Shown here piece after piece: positions 7,554 to 16,527 of a stretch of 42,318 nucleotides of DNA. The translations under genes were made by a program, and so were the position numbers. The stretch comes from Actinomycetota bacterium (lineage in GTDB: Bacteria; Actinomycetota; Aquicultoria; UBA3085; Oleimmundimicrobiaceae), in NCBI GenBank assembly GCA_030017835.1, contig JASEGU010000009.1:5100-47417 (forward strand). The letters are read 5' to 3'. The first letter of the stretch is position 1. Each line of letters begins with the position of its first letter. The notes under the pieces are model-generated. The model did not search any database and was not told the origin of the DNA. It worked only from the letters and a program-made list of their open reading frames with translations.

Positions 7554-8894
7554 GTGGTCGTAAAACACAAAGGTCGCCTGGAGGGCGAGTTTACTTTAAA
7601 GAATATCATCTGGATAAGCATGCTGACCGGCGTGACGGTAGCCACCATCACCTGGGTCTTGTCCGGTTTCGGTTTGACGCGCACCTTTATCGGTCCGCTC
7701 ATACTCGGCCTGTTCATTGCCCTCTCGATGCCGACGGTTTTAAAGTTTCTGGTCGCCATGATCGAGCCAGATCATTTGAAAGCGGCCTATTCCCATCAGA
7801 CTTTCGAAATAGCCAATGCTACCCTGCCGCATCTTAGGACGGGTCTAAATGAGCGGTCGGCTGAAGAGGTGGCCAAAATACTCAAAGGAGGCTCGGACGC
7901 AGTGGCCGTGGCCTTGACCAATCTTAGCACGGTTCTCGCCTTCTCGGGGGCTGGAGAGGATCACCATATGGCCGGCCAACCCATAATGACCAGAGCGACT
8001 AAGGAGGCCTTAAAACATAACGAACTGAGAATCCTCTCGAGCAAGGATGAGATAGGTTGCCCCAAGGAGGGGTGCGTCTTAAGTTCGGCCATCGTCGTCC
8101 CCTTAGAGTTGAAGGATAGGGCCATCGGTAGTCTCAAGTTCTATTACGCCGATGCCAAGGAGCTTACCGAAAGCCGGATCACGCTTGCGGCCGGACTTGC
8201 CAAACTCTTGAGCACCCAGCTCGAGTTATCCGAGCTGGATAGGCAGGAGCAACTGGCTTGCAAAGCCGAGCTAAAAGCGCTTCAGGCTCAGATAAATCCC
8301 CACTTCCTCTTCAATACCCTAAACACCATTGCAAGTCTCTGTAGGACCGATCCCAAGAAGGCAAGGATACTCATAATCCAATTTGCCGACTTCTTCCGCC
8401 AGTCCTTAGAAAGGGAGTCGGATCTCATAACCCTGGCCGATGAGCTCGATTACGTGCGCTCATATCTCATCTTGGAGAAGGCCAGATTCGGGCAGAACCT
8501 TCAGGTGATCGAGGAGATAGATGAGGCAGCGCTCGGGGTCAGGATACCGGCGCTGACCATTCAGCCCCTGGTTGAAAATTCGATCAAACACGGCGGGAGC
8601 ATGGAGGGGCATATCAAGATAAAGATAGAGGCCAAAGTCAAGGGGGGCGAGGTGGCTGTGATAGTTCGAGATAACGGCCAGGGCATCGAGAAGGGCGACC
8701 TCAAAGAGATACTTACGCCCGGCTTCGGCAAAGGCATGGGAATAGGCTTGAGCAATGTAAGCGAAAGGGTTAAGGGCTTTTATGGCGAAGATTATCCATT
8801 GGACGTCTGGAGCGTGAAGGATAAAGGGACCAGGATAACCATCCGCATCCCCTTGAGCGGGAGGCAAGTTGAAGCTAAGAGTGCTTATAGTTGA
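7554..8894 (+). CDS. LytS/YpdA-type sensor histidine kinase
   Basis: This 446-residue membrane sensor kinase pairs with the LytTR regulator that follows. Two hydrophobic segments are visible at about residues 16-38 and 45-70, then a GAF-like region (about 110-215). The His-kinase domain has QAQINPHFLFNTLNTI, with the phospho-accepting His near residue 250, and an HATPase domain with LVENSIKHG (about 340) and DNGQGI. The GTG at 7554 has GAGGG 5 nt upstream; the in-frame ATG at 7524 lies inside the -10 box. The gene ends 26 nt inside the next one. The signal is not evident, though related systems (BtsS, YpdA) respond to pyruvate-type metabolites. Confidence 0.88.
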   Translation: MVVKHKGRLEGEFTLKNIIWISMLTGVTVATITWVLSGFGLTRTFIGPLILGLFIALSMPTVLKFLVAMIEPDHLKAAYSHQTFEIANATLPHLRTGLNERSAEEVAKILKGGSDAVAVALTNLSTVLAFSGAGEDHHMAGQPIMTRATKEALKHNELRILSSKDEIGCPKEGCVLSSAIVVPLELKDRAIGSLKFYYADAKELTESRITLAAGLAKLLSTQLELSELDRQEQLACKAELKALQAQINPHFLFNTLNTIASLCRTDPKKARILIIQFADFFRQSLERESDLITLADELDYVRSYLILEKARFGQNLQVIEEIDEAALGVRIPALTIQPLVENSIKHGGSMEGHIKIKIEAKVKGGEVAVIVRDNGQGIEKGDLKEILTPGFGKGMGIGLSNVSERVKGFYGEDYPLDVWSVKDKGTRITIRIPLSGRQVEAKSAYS

Positions 8895-9606
8895 TGATGA
8901 GGCTCCGGCCAGGTCGGAGTTGAGGTATATGCTGCAGCAGCTTGGCAACGTCGAAGTTGTCGGCGAGGCGACCAATGCGAGTGAGGCCATCGAATTGATC
9001 AAGGCTCTCGCCTACGATGTTGTCTTTCTCGACATCCAGATGCAGGGGTTGAGCGGTCTTCAGGTGGCCGAGATAGTGAAAGAGCTTCCCGTATCGCCGA
9101 TCGTCGTCTTCGTGACGGCCTATGGCGAGCATGCGGTCAAGGCCTTTGAGCTTGACGCCGTGGACTACCTGGTCAAGCCGTTTGAAGAGGATCGTCTGAA
9201 GAAGACGATCGAGAGAATAAAGAAGAAAGGCCAAGGATCCAAGGAGAAGAGGGAGGGCCAGCCTGCCCCCAAGTCGGCCGTTGATCTGCTTCCGGTCCAA
9301 GAGAAGGGCAAGACCATACTCATCTCCATCAGTGATGTCTCATACATCCACGCCCAGAATGAGAGGATTTTTGTCCACGCCCAAGGCGGCGTCTACCATA
9401 CCGGGTTGAACCTAAAGGAACTCGAAGATCGACTTAAAGGCCACGACTTCATGAGGACTCACCGGAGCTATCTGGTCAACATAAGGAAGGCCAAGGAACT
9501 CATCCCGATGTTTCACGGCAGCTTCATCATCCGCTTGAGCGGTGGCATAGAGGTCCCGGTCAGCAGGAGAAAGGCCAAAGAGCTCAAATCATTGCTCGGA
9601 TTATGA
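8869..9606 (+). CDS. LytTR-family response regulator
   Basis: The 245-residue regulator has an N-terminal receiver domain: the acidic pair in LIVDDE, phospho-accepting Asp55 in VVFLDIQM, and the Lys in DYLVKPF. After a charged linker (about 122-140) comes a C-terminal LytTR DNA-binding domain (about 145-245), with ISDVSYIHAQNERIFVHA and FMRTHRSYLVN. It starts at TTG 8869, preceded by GGGAGG, inside the end of the kinase gene, so the pair is translationally coupled. It is followed by the promoter of the Wood-Ljungdahl block, making that block a candidate target (inference from position). Confidence 0.93.
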   Translation: MKLRVLIVDDEAPARSELRYMLQQLGNVEVVGEATNASEAIELIKALAYDVVFLDIQMQGLSGLQVAEIVKELPVSPIVVFVTAYGEHAVKAFELDAVDYLVKPFEEDRLKKTIERIKKKGQGSKEKREGQPAPKSAVDLLPVQEKGKTILISISDVSYIHAQNERIFVHAQGGVYHTGLNLKELEDRLKGHDFMRTHRSYLVNIRKAKELIPMFHGSFIIRLSGGIEVPVSRRKAKELKSLLGL

Positions 9607-9679
9607 AGAATTACGGCGGCCGCTAAAGTGCGGTTTTAGGCCACTTAGCAAGCTAATCCTATCGTTTAAGGCGCATTCA

Positions 9680-9708
9680 TTGTCATTTATACCCGCAGGT
9701 CCTAGAAT
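9680..9708 (+). promoter_or_regulatory. Sigma70-type promoter for the Wood-Ljungdahl block
   Basis: TTGTCA (9680-9685) and TAGAAT (9703-9708) are separated by exactly 17 bp. The predicted transcript would begin near 9715, leaving a leader of about 44 nt before fhs, whose ribosome binding site is AAGGGGGGA (9743-9751). No convincing promoter or terminator is seen in the short gaps downstream to 41738. Confidence 0.65.
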
Positions 9709-9758
9709 TTATCTGTCATCGGTTTTTCTTTTTCAATCATTTAAGGGGGGATATTTCA

Positions 9759-11453
9759 GTGAAGAGCGATTTGGAGATCGCCCAAGAGGCTAAACTTAAG
9801 CTCATCGGCGAGATCGCAAAGGATTTTGGATTACTGGAAGATGAGATCGAGCATTACGGCAAGTACAAGGCCAAAGTCGCGCTTTCGGCTTCCGAGCGTT
9901 TGAAAGATAGGCCAAACGGCAAGTACATCGACGTTACGGCCATCACCCCCACCCCTCTTGGCGAGGGTAAGACGGTTACGACCATCGGTCTCTCGCTTGG
10001 TTTAAACGCCATCGGTAAGAAGGTTGCTACCTGCATCCGACAGCCCTCATTGGGGCCGGTCTTTGGCATCAAGGGCGGAGCGGCTGGCGGCGGATATTCG
10101 CAGGTCCTGCCGATGGAGGACTTCAACCTCCACTTTACCGGAGATGTCCATGCGGTAAGTCTGGCCACCAATCTCTTGGCGGCCGTCATCGATAATCACT
10201 TGCTCAAAGGGAACAAGCTTAGGATAGATCAGAGCAGCATCAGTTGGAATAGGGTCTTAGACGTGAGCGACCGAGCCCTTAGAAATATCGTCATCGGCCT
10301 GGGTGGCAAGATAAACGGCATCCCCAGAGAGGCCGGTTTTGATATCGCCGTCGCCTCCGAGGTCATGGCCATTCTGGCCATGACGAGCGATCTTAAGGAT
10401 TTGCGGCAGCGCCTTGGCCGGATAGTCGTCGCTTTCAATGAGGATGGCAAGCCGGTTACGGCCGAGGATCTGGAGTGCGGCGGAGCCATGACCGCCCTCA
10501 TGAAGGACGCCATAAAACCCAACCTCATCCAGACGACCGAAAATACTCCGGTCATGGTCCACGCCGGGCCCTTCGCCAATATCGCTCAGGGCAACAGCTC
10601 GATCATCGCTGACCGCATCGCCCTCAAGTTGGCCGATTACGTGGTGACCGAGAGCGGTTTTGGAGCCGACCTTGGGGCCGAGAAATTCATGAACATCAAG
10701 TGCAGGGCGAGCGGGCTTAAGCCGGATTGCGCCGTGGTGGTGGCCACGGTCAGAGCCCTCAAGATGCACAGCGGGCGCTTTACGGTGGTGGCCGGAAAGC
10801 CGCTCGATCCGGCCTTGCTTAAGGAGAACTTGGACTCGCTTTCGCTTGGCCTCTCCAATTTGGAGGCCCACATCACAAGCCTTAAGAATTTCGGCATTCC
10901 GATCGTGGTGGCCATCAACAAGTTCTTGACCGACACCGATAACGAAATAAATCTAATAAGGGAGCGGGCCATAGAGGCCGGAGCCGAGGATGCCGTCAAG
11001 AGCGAGGTCTGGGCCAAAGGCGGAAGCGGCGGCAAGGAGCTGGCCGAGGCGGTAGTCAAGGCGGCCGATAAGCCTTCTCAGTTCAAACTGCTCTATCCAG
11101 ATGACGCTTCGATCAAAGAGAAGATCGAGACGATTGCGACCAAGATCTATGGGGCCGACGGGGTCGATTACTCGCCGGTCGCCCTAAAGAAGACGGACCT
11201 CTTCACCGAGTTGGGTTGGGATAAGTATCCGATCTGCATGGCCAAGACCCACCTCTCCATCTCGCACGATCCGGCCTTGAAGGGGAGGCCCAAGGGCTTT
11301 AGGGTTCCCATCAGGGATATCCGTCCCTCGATCGGGGCCGGCTTTCTCTATCCGCTCCTTGGCGACATGAGGACGATGCCGGGCCTGCCTTCCGTTCCAG
11401 CCTCAACCAAGATTGACATTGATGAAAACGGGCGGATAGTCGGATTATTCTAG
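9759..11453 (+). CDS. fhs: Formate-tetrahydrofolate ligase
   Basis: This enzyme joins formate to tetrahydrofolate with ATP, giving 10-formyl-THF in the methyl branch of the Wood-Ljungdahl pathway. The P-loop-like PTPLGEGKTVTTIGLSLGL lies near residues 66-84, followed by CIRQPSLGPVFGIKGGAAGG. MEDFNLHFTGD and the C-terminal PSIGAGFLYPLLGDMRTMPG are also typical. The length, 564 residues, is close to the usual 555-560. GTG at 9759 is the start, with a strong AAGGGGGGA 7 nt upstream. It is the first gene after the predicted promoter of the main operon. Confidence 0.98.
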   Translation: MKSDLEIAQEAKLKLIGEIAKDFGLLEDEIEHYGKYKAKVALSASERLKDRPNGKYIDVTAITPTPLGEGKTVTTIGLSLGLNAIGKKVATCIRQPSLGPVFGIKGGAAGGGYSQVLPMEDFNLHFTGDVHAVSLATNLLAAVIDNHLLKGNKLRIDQSSISWNRVLDVSDRALRNIVIGLGGKINGIPREAGFDIAVASEVMAILAMTSDLKDLRQRLGRIVVAFNEDGKPVTAEDLECGGAMTALMKDAIKPNLIQTTENTPVMVHAGPFANIAQGNSSIIADRIALKLADYVVTESGFGADLGAEKFMNIKCRASGLKPDCAVVVATVRALKMHSGRFTVVAGKPLDPALLKENLDSLSLGLSNLEAHITSLKNFGIPIVVAINKFLTDTDNEINLIRERAIEAGAEDAVKSEVWAKGGSGGKELAEAVVKAADKPSQFKLLYPDDASIKEKIETIATKIYGADGVDYSPVALKKTDLFTELGWDKYPICMAKTHLSISHDPALKGRPKGFRVPIRDIRPSIGAGFLYPLLGDMRTMPGLPSVPASTKIDIDENGRIVGLF

Positions 11454-11471
11454 GGCGATCTGAGATAAGAA

Positions 11472-13385
11472 GTGAAGCATAAGATAAGTTTTTTACCCGA
11501 TAATCTTGAGGCTGTGGCCATGGACGGCGAGGATATTCTAGCCGTCCTGACCTCAACCGGACTTAAGATAAATGCCTCGTGTGGCGGGGCCGGCACCTGC
11601 GCTAGGTGTAAATTGATCCTTGAAAAAGGCAAAATAGAAGGTGGAGGCCGTGAAAGGCTCGACCAAGATGAGGTGGAGGCCGGCTATTTCTTGGCTTGCA
11701 AGGCGTCTGCTGTAAGCGACCTTGTCGTCAGGATTCCGGACGCCTCGCGCCAAAACGACCTCTTTGAGTCGGACGAGGGGGCGACATCGCTTGCGGCTTT
11801 GGAGGACAGCCTTAAATTTTGGCTTATCGACATGCCGGTCAAAAAGGTCCAGCTAAAGCTTCCAAAGCCCAACCTTACCGACAGCGTCGATGATCTTCGC
11901 CGCTTAAAGAGGGTGTTTGCCATCAAGATTGCCTCGGATAAGGAGATTCTGGCCGACCTGGATCTTGTCAGGTCCCTTGCCAAGGCCATAAGGGACGCCG
12001 ATTTTCTGGTTACGGTGAGCTATATTGAGACCGCTTCCAGTATCGAAATCATTCGAGTCGAAGCGGGCGATACCACCAAAGATCACTTTGCCGTGGCCGT
12101 CGATGTAGGGACGACCACCATCGGGGCGAGCTTGATAGATCTCGTGCAGGAGAGAGAGGTGGCCTCGCTCTCCAGTTATAATGGCCAGGCCAATTTCGGT
12201 GATGACGTCATCTCAAGGATCATCTTTGCCGCCAAACCGAATGGACTTACCAAACTTAAAGATGCGGTGGTTGTCACCATAAGCGGTCTGATAACCGGAC
12301 TTCTTGAAAAGAGCGGTCGAACGGCAGGCGACATCTCGGCCATCTTTTTGGCCGGAAATACCATCATGACCCACCTCCTTCTCGGCATAGATCCCAAATA
12401 TATCAGGGAGGAGCCATATATCCCGACCGCGGTCGATTTTCCCTGGATGAAGGCGGCCGATTTGAATCTGGATATCCTTGGCCACGCTCGCGCTTTCGTC
12501 TTTCCTTCGGTTGCAAGTTATGTGGGCGGCGACGTAGTTGCCGGGGTGGTGGCCAACCGAATCTCCAGCGGCGACAAGCTGACGCTCTATATAGACGTGG
12601 GGACCAATGGCGAGATAGTCCTCGGCAACTCGGATTGGCTGATGGCTTGCTCATGTTCGGCCGGGCCAGCCTTTGAGGGCGGCGGCGTAAAAGATGGCAT
12701 GAAAGCGGCCGAAGGGGCCATCGAAAAGGTCGAGATAGACGAGGAGAGCCTCGAGGCCAGGGTATCGGTCATCGGTGGAGTAAAGCCCTCCGGTATCTGC
12801 GGATCCGGTCTGATAGATCTCTTGGCGGAGCTCTTTTTAAAGAGGGTGGTCGACCAGAGGGGCAAGATAGACCCAGCCCTTAAAGGTCCAAGGATAAGAG
12901 AGAACGGGGGCGGCCTGGAATACATCGTCGCCTTCGGGAGCGAGACAGCGAGCGGACGCGACATCGTCATCGGCGAGGCCGATATCGATAACCTGCTTCG
13001 AGCCAAGGCGGCCGTCTTTGCCGGGGTTACGATGCTTCTCGAAAGCATGAGTTTGAACCCCGAGTCCATCGACGAGATATTGATCGCCGGCTCTTTCGGG
13101 CGCTACTTAAATGTCGAAAAGATTCAGATCATCGGGATGCTCTTTGAGACCGAGGCGGGTAAAGTCAGATACGTCGGAAACGGCTCGTTGAGTGGGGCGA
13201 CGCTAGCTGCCCTCTCCAAGCAAGTGATAAGCGAAGCAGAGAAGGTGGCCGAACGGATGACCTATTTGGAACTGAGCGCCGACCCAAAATTTATGGACGC
13301 CTATATATCGGCTCTCTTTCTCCCCCACACCGATGTCGAGCTCTTCCCATCGGTGATGGAGAGATTTAAGGCGGCCGGGACATAA
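11472..13385 (+). CDS. acsV: ATP-dependent reductive activator of the corrinoid iron-sulfur protein (RACo)
   Basis: This protein uses ATP to reduce inactive Co(II) in the corrinoid protein AcsCD back to Co(I). The N-terminal ferredoxin-like domain carries a [2Fe-2S] motif: Cys37, Cys43, Cys46 and Cys76. The large C-terminal ASKHA-type ATPase domain begins near 205 with VAVDVGTTTIGASLIDL; VGTNGEIVLG and IAGSFGRYLN are further family segments. The 637-residue length matches the AcsV/Orf7 family. It starts with GTG at 11472, with only a weak AGATAAGAA upstream. It lies between fhs and cooC, as the function would suggest. Confidence 0.93.
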   Translation: MKHKISFLPDNLEAVAMDGEDILAVLTSTGLKINASCGGAGTCARCKLILEKGKIEGGGRERLDQDEVEAGYFLACKASAVSDLVVRIPDASRQNDLFESDEGATSLAALEDSLKFWLIDMPVKKVQLKLPKPNLTDSVDDLRRLKRVFAIKIASDKEILADLDLVRSLAKAIRDADFLVTVSYIETASSIEIIRVEAGDTTKDHFAVAVDVGTTTIGASLIDLVQEREVASLSSYNGQANFGDDVISRIIFAAKPNGLTKLKDAVVVTISGLITGLLEKSGRTAGDISAIFLAGNTIMTHLLLGIDPKYIREEPYIPTAVDFPWMKAADLNLDILGHARAFVFPSVASYVGGDVVAGVVANRISSGDKLTLYIDVGTNGEIVLGNSDWLMACSCSAGPAFEGGGVKDGMKAAEGAIEKVEIDEESLEARVSVIGGVKPSGICGSGLIDLLAELFLKRVVDQRGKIDPALKGPRIRENGGGLEYIVAFGSETASGRDIVIGEADIDNLLRAKAAVFAGVTMLLESMSLNPESIDEILIAGSFGRYLNVEKIQIIGMLFETEAGKVRYVGNGSLSGATLAALSKQVISEAEKVAERMTYLELSADPKFMDAYISALFLPHTDVELFPSVMERFKAAGT

Positions 13386-13386
13386 T

Positions 13387-14145
13387 ATGGCAAAGACGAT
13401 AGCTGTGGCCGGCAAGGGTGGAGTGGGCAAGACCACTATCAGCGGCTTGATAATTAAATATCTGTTAGAAAAGGGTCTCGGGCCGGTTCTGGCCGTAGAT
13501 GCCGATGCCAACTCCAACTTAGGCGAAGTCTTGGGGGTCGAGGCCAAAACCTCGATCGGCGGCCTTCGTGAAGATGTGGCTAAAAACGTCGAGCTCATTC
13601 CGGTTGGAATGCCCAAGGATGCTTTCCTGGAACTCAAGATCGCCGAGGTCTTGGTCGAGGCGACCGGGTTCGATCTTCTGGTTATGGGCCGCCCGGAGGG
13701 GCCGGGCTGCTACTGCTATGTCAACAATATTTTACGAAAGTACATGGAGATCCTGGCCAAGAGTTACAGATTTGTGGTCATGGATAATGAGGCCGGAATG
13801 GAGCACCTGAGCAGGCGGACCACCTATGAGGTGGATAAACTCCTTCTCATCTCCGACGCCGCTCCCCGGGGCATTCGGGCGGCGGCCAACATAAAGGAGC
13901 TGGCGGCCGATCTCAATCTTAAGGTCAATGAGATCCATCTGATAGTCAACAGGGCCGCCGCCCCAGAGCTCGATCCCCTGCTCCTAGAGGAGATAGAAGG
14001 GGGCGACTTGGAACTTTTGGGCGTGATCCCGACCGACATGAAGCTTGCTGAGCTGGACCTCAAGAAGAGACCGATATTTGAGCTTGGCAATGATTCGCCG
14101 GCTTACGCGGCCTTAACGGATCTTTTGAACGGTTTCAATCTATGA
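13387..14145 (+). CDS. cooC: CooC/AcsF-type nickel-insertion ATPase (copy 1)
   Basis: This is a MinD-like ATPase that matures the nickel sites of CODH or ACS. A deviant Walker A motif GKGGVGKTT lies near residues 9-17. The family's CxC metal-binding motif is Cys108-Tyr-Cys110 in GRPEGPGCYCYVNN, a form typical of the AcsF/CooC proteins of acetogens. VVMDNEAGMEHLSR follows, as usual. The 252-residue length is normal. It begins 1 nt after the acsV stop. A second, distinct CooC is encoded at 34659-35456. The assignment of copy 1 to ACS rather than CODH is only a suggestion. Confidence 0.93.
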   Translation: MAKTIAVAGKGGVGKTTISGLIIKYLLEKGLGPVLAVDADANSNLGEVLGVEAKTSIGGLREDVAKNVELIPVGMPKDAFLELKIAEVLVEATGFDLLVMGRPEGPGCYCYVNNILRKYMEILAKSYRFVVMDNEAGMEHLSRRTTYEVDKLLLISDAAPRGIRAAANIKELAADLNLKVNEIHLIVNRAAAPELDPLLLEEIEGGDLELLGVIPTDMKLAELDLKKRPIFELGNDSPAYAALTDLLNGFNL

Positions 14146-14168
14146 TGAATTTGAAAGGGGTTTGACGG

Positions 14169-15026
14169 ATGGCGGCAAAGATAATCGATGGGAAGGCGAT
14201 AGCGGCTGAGATCAGGGCCGAGATGAAGGAGGAAGCGGCAAGGCTCAAAGGGGAGGGCGTAGTCCCCGGCCTTGCGGTGGTCATAGTCGGTGAAGATCCG
14301 GCCTCCAAAGTCTACGTTGGCCAGAAGGAGAAGGGTTGCGAGGAGATAGGCATATATTCCGAAAAGCACGCCCTGCCGGCGGACGCCAGCGAAAAAGAGC
14401 TCTTGGCTTTGGTCGACAAGTTGAATCGAGACGATAAGATAAACGGGATACTGGTCCAACTCCCCTTGCCGGGGAGCATCGATGAGAAGAGGGTCCTCTA
14501 TGCCATCGATGTGGCCAAGGATGTCGACGGTTTCCATCCCGAAAACATCGGCAAGCTCGTCATCGGCGAGGAGACCTTTCTGCCCTGCACGCCCCACGGG
14601 ATAATGGTCCTGATCGAAAGGTCAGGCATTGACATCAAGGGCAAGCGGGCGGTCGTCATCGGTAGAAGTAACATAGTTGGAAAACCGATCTCACTCATGC
14701 TTTTGGCCAAGGACGCCACCGTCACCATTTGCCACTCCAAGACGAGCGATCTGGCTGTCCATACCAGAGAGGCCGACATTCTCGTCGTTGCCATCGGCAG
14801 GCCCGAAGCGGTCGGCGGCGATATGATAAAAGAAGGGGCCGTCGTCATCGATGTCGGAGTCAACCGTTTGGACAGCGGCAAATTGGTCGGCGACGTCGAG
14901 TTCGATAGCGCCGCCAAGGTGGCTGGGAATATCACTCCGGTGCCGGGCGGGGTCGGGCCGATGACCATCACCATGCTGCTCAAGAATACGATAGAGGCGG
15001 CCAAAATGGCCGCCAAAAATAGATAA
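14169..15026 (+). CDS. folD: Bifunctional methylene-THF dehydrogenase / methenyl-THF cyclohydrolase
   Basis: FolD converts 10-formyl-THF to methenyl- and then methylene-THF, the two steps after Fhs. The catalytic Tyr and Lys are in [16 protein letters not shown] (about residues 49-64). [24 protein letters not shown] and the nucleotide-binding [14 protein letters not shown] follow in order, ending with [15 protein letters not shown]. The 285-residue length is standard. AAAGGGG precedes the ATG at 14169. Whether it uses NADP or NAD cannot be decided by eye. It fits exactly between Fhs and MetF in the pathway and lies in the same operon. Confidence 0.98.
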   Translation: MAAKIIDGKAIAAEIRAEMKEEAARLKGEGVVPGLAVVIVGEDPASKVYVGQKEKGCEEIGIYSEKHALPADASEKELLALVDKLNRDDKINGILVQLPLPGSIDEKRVLYAIDVAKDVDGFHPENIGKLVIGEETFLPCTPHGIMVLIERSGIDIKGKRAVVIGRSNIVGKPISLMLLAKDATVTICHSKTSDLAVHTREADILVVAIGRPEAVGGDMIKEGAVVIDVGVNRLDSGKLVGDVEFDSAAKVAGNITPVPGGVGPMTITMLLKNTIEAAKMAAKNR

Positions 15027-15064
15027 CGGGTTAAAACCGAATTTGAAGGGAGATTTTTGAAAAG

Positions 15065-16003
15065 ATGCCATTTCAAGCACCGGTAGATACGTATCAAGGC
15101 AAGGTTAAAGAGGTTGAACTCGGCAAAGAGGGAAACAAGCGAAAGGTTGGCGGGGAGGCGACGCTTCCCTTCCATCTCTTCGAAGGCGAGATGGGCAATC
15201 GCCCTCTCATCGCCATGGAGGTCTGGGACATAGCTCCTTCAAGCTGGCCGAAAGAGGTAGCTGCCCCGTTTGCGGACGTCTCCTCAGATCCGGCCCAATG
15301 GGCCAAGAAGTGCGAGACCGAGTTTGGGGCGGATATGATCTTTCTTCGCCTGATGTCGACCGACCCCAACGGGGACGACGGTGACGCTGCAAAAGCGGCC
15401 GAGGCGGCGGCGGCCGTCTGCGAGGTGGTTAACGTGCCGGTCTGCGTCTACGGCAGCGGCAATGTCGAAAAGGATGGAGAGGTCCTAAAGAAGGTGGCCG
15501 AGGCGACCGAGGGTAGCGCCCTCATCATCGGTCCCTCTCAGGAGGATAACTACCGGCCCATAACGGCCGCGGCTATAGGTTACAAGCACAGCGTCTCCGG
15601 TCTTTCGCCGATCGATGTCAACATGGCCAAACAGCTCAACATCCTGATGACCCAGCTCGGCCTCTCAAATGATCATCTGGTGATGGACCCGAGCGGAGCG
15701 GCTCTGGGCTACGGTCTTGAGTACGCCTACTCGATAATGGAGCGTCTAAGGCTGGCTGCCCTTCAACAGAATGATGAGATGACCCAGATGCCGATGCTCT
15801 GCGATCTGGGTCGCGAGGTCTGGAAGGCGAAGGAGGCCAAGTCCGAGGATGAACCCGCTTGGGGCGATGCCAAAAGGCGAGGGATACTCTGGGAGGCTAT
15901 GACGGCTGCCAGCATGCTGATAGCCGGAGGCGACATCCTGGTCATGAGGCATCCCGAGGCCGTCAAGATGGTCAAGGAGTTTATCAAGGAACTTTTGGAT
16001 TAG
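15065..16003 (+). CDS. acsD: Corrinoid iron-sulfur protein small subunit (CODH/ACS delta)
   Basis: This subunit, with AcsC, forms the cobalamin protein that carries the methyl group from methyl-THF to acetyl-CoA synthase. The 312-residue TIM-barrel protein shows the family segments RPLIAMEVWD, VCVYGSGNVEKDGEVL, LIIGPSQEDNYRPI and HLVMDPSGAALGYGLEY. The length is typical. The ATG at 15065 lies rather far (about 11 nt) from GGGAGA. Here acsD is separated from acsC by the nuo-like genes and CODH/ACS, unlike the common adjacent acsC-acsD arrangement. Confidence 0.96.
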   Translation: MPFQAPVDTYQGKVKEVELGKEGNKRKVGGEATLPFHLFEGEMGNRPLIAMEVWDIAPSSWPKEVAAPFADVSSDPAQWAKKCETEFGADMIFLRLMSTDPNGDDGDAAKAAEAAAAVCEVVNVPVCVYGSGNVEKDGEVLKKVAEATEGSALIIGPSQEDNYRPITAAAIGYKHSVSGLSPIDVNMAKQLNILMTQLGLSNDHLVMDPSGAALGYGLEYAYSIMERLRLAALQQNDEMTQMPMLCDLGREVWKAKEAKSEDEPAWGDAKRRGILWEAMTAASMLIAGGDILVMRHPEAVKMVKEFIKELLD

Positions 16004-16017
16004 TCTGGAGGATATTG

Positions 16018-16527
16018 ATGGGCGAGTGCGGTTGCAAGCAAACTCAAGACCAAAGTGAAGTATTTGATATCGATTCCGTAAGGATTCTGCTCGAGGGCTA
16101 TCGGGGCAAAGAGGAAGAGCTCGTCCATGCCCTGCAGGATGTCCAGCATACCCTGGGCTATCTTCCCAAAGAGGCGATGGAGATGATTGCCGATGTCTTC
16201 AACCTATCATTCTCCCACGTCTATGGGGTTGCTTCCTTCTACGCCCACTTCTATTTTGTTCCCAGGGGCAAGAATATCATCAAGGTCTGTACCGGTACCG
16301 CCTGTCACGTGCGCGGGGCCAAAACCATACTGGATGGTCTGGCTGGAGAACTCGGCATTGAGCCCGGCCAGACCTCAAGCGACATGGAGTTTACTTTGGA
16401 GACGGTGAGCTGTGTTGGATGCTGCGCGCTCGCTCCGGTTGTCGTGGTGGGCGAAGAGGTCTCCAAGGAGAGGACGCCAAAGAGACTCATCTCATCGATA
16501 AGAGAGGCTGAAGATGGCAAGGAATAG
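16018..16527 (+). CDS. nuoE: NuoE/HydC-like [2Fe-2S] subunit (copy 1)
   Basis: This 169-residue thioredoxin-like [2Fe-2S] protein is a 24-kDa-subunit relative that pairs with NuoF-type NADH-binding subunits. The cluster cysteines are in VCTGTACH (about 90-95) and SCVGCCALAP (about 131-135), i.e. Cx4C and Cx3C. The helical N terminus with VQHTLGYLPKEAM and YGVASFYAHF is typical. GGAGGAT lies 4 nt before the ATG at 16018. It overlaps the following nuoF by 14 nt. A paralogue is at 35466-35981. Confidence 0.93.
   Translation: MGECGCKQTQDQSEVFDIDSVRILLEGYRGKEEELVHALQDVQHTLGYLPKEAMEMIADVFNLSFSHVYGVASFYAHFYFVPRGKNIIKVCTGTACHVRGAKTILDGLAGELGIEPGQTSSDMEFTLETVSCVGCCALAPVVVVGEEVSKERTPKRLISSIREAEDGKE

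Noticed and set aside
9618-9642. Hairpin after the LytTR gene (GGCC..TAAA with TTTAGGCC) as a terminator
   Set aside because: It has a 2-nt bulge and no T-run after it; it could be a weak structure only.
9661-9670. ATCGTTTAAG just upstream of the fhs -35 box as a LytTR binding site
   Set aside because: It is only a partial match and no second repeat at the expected distance was found.
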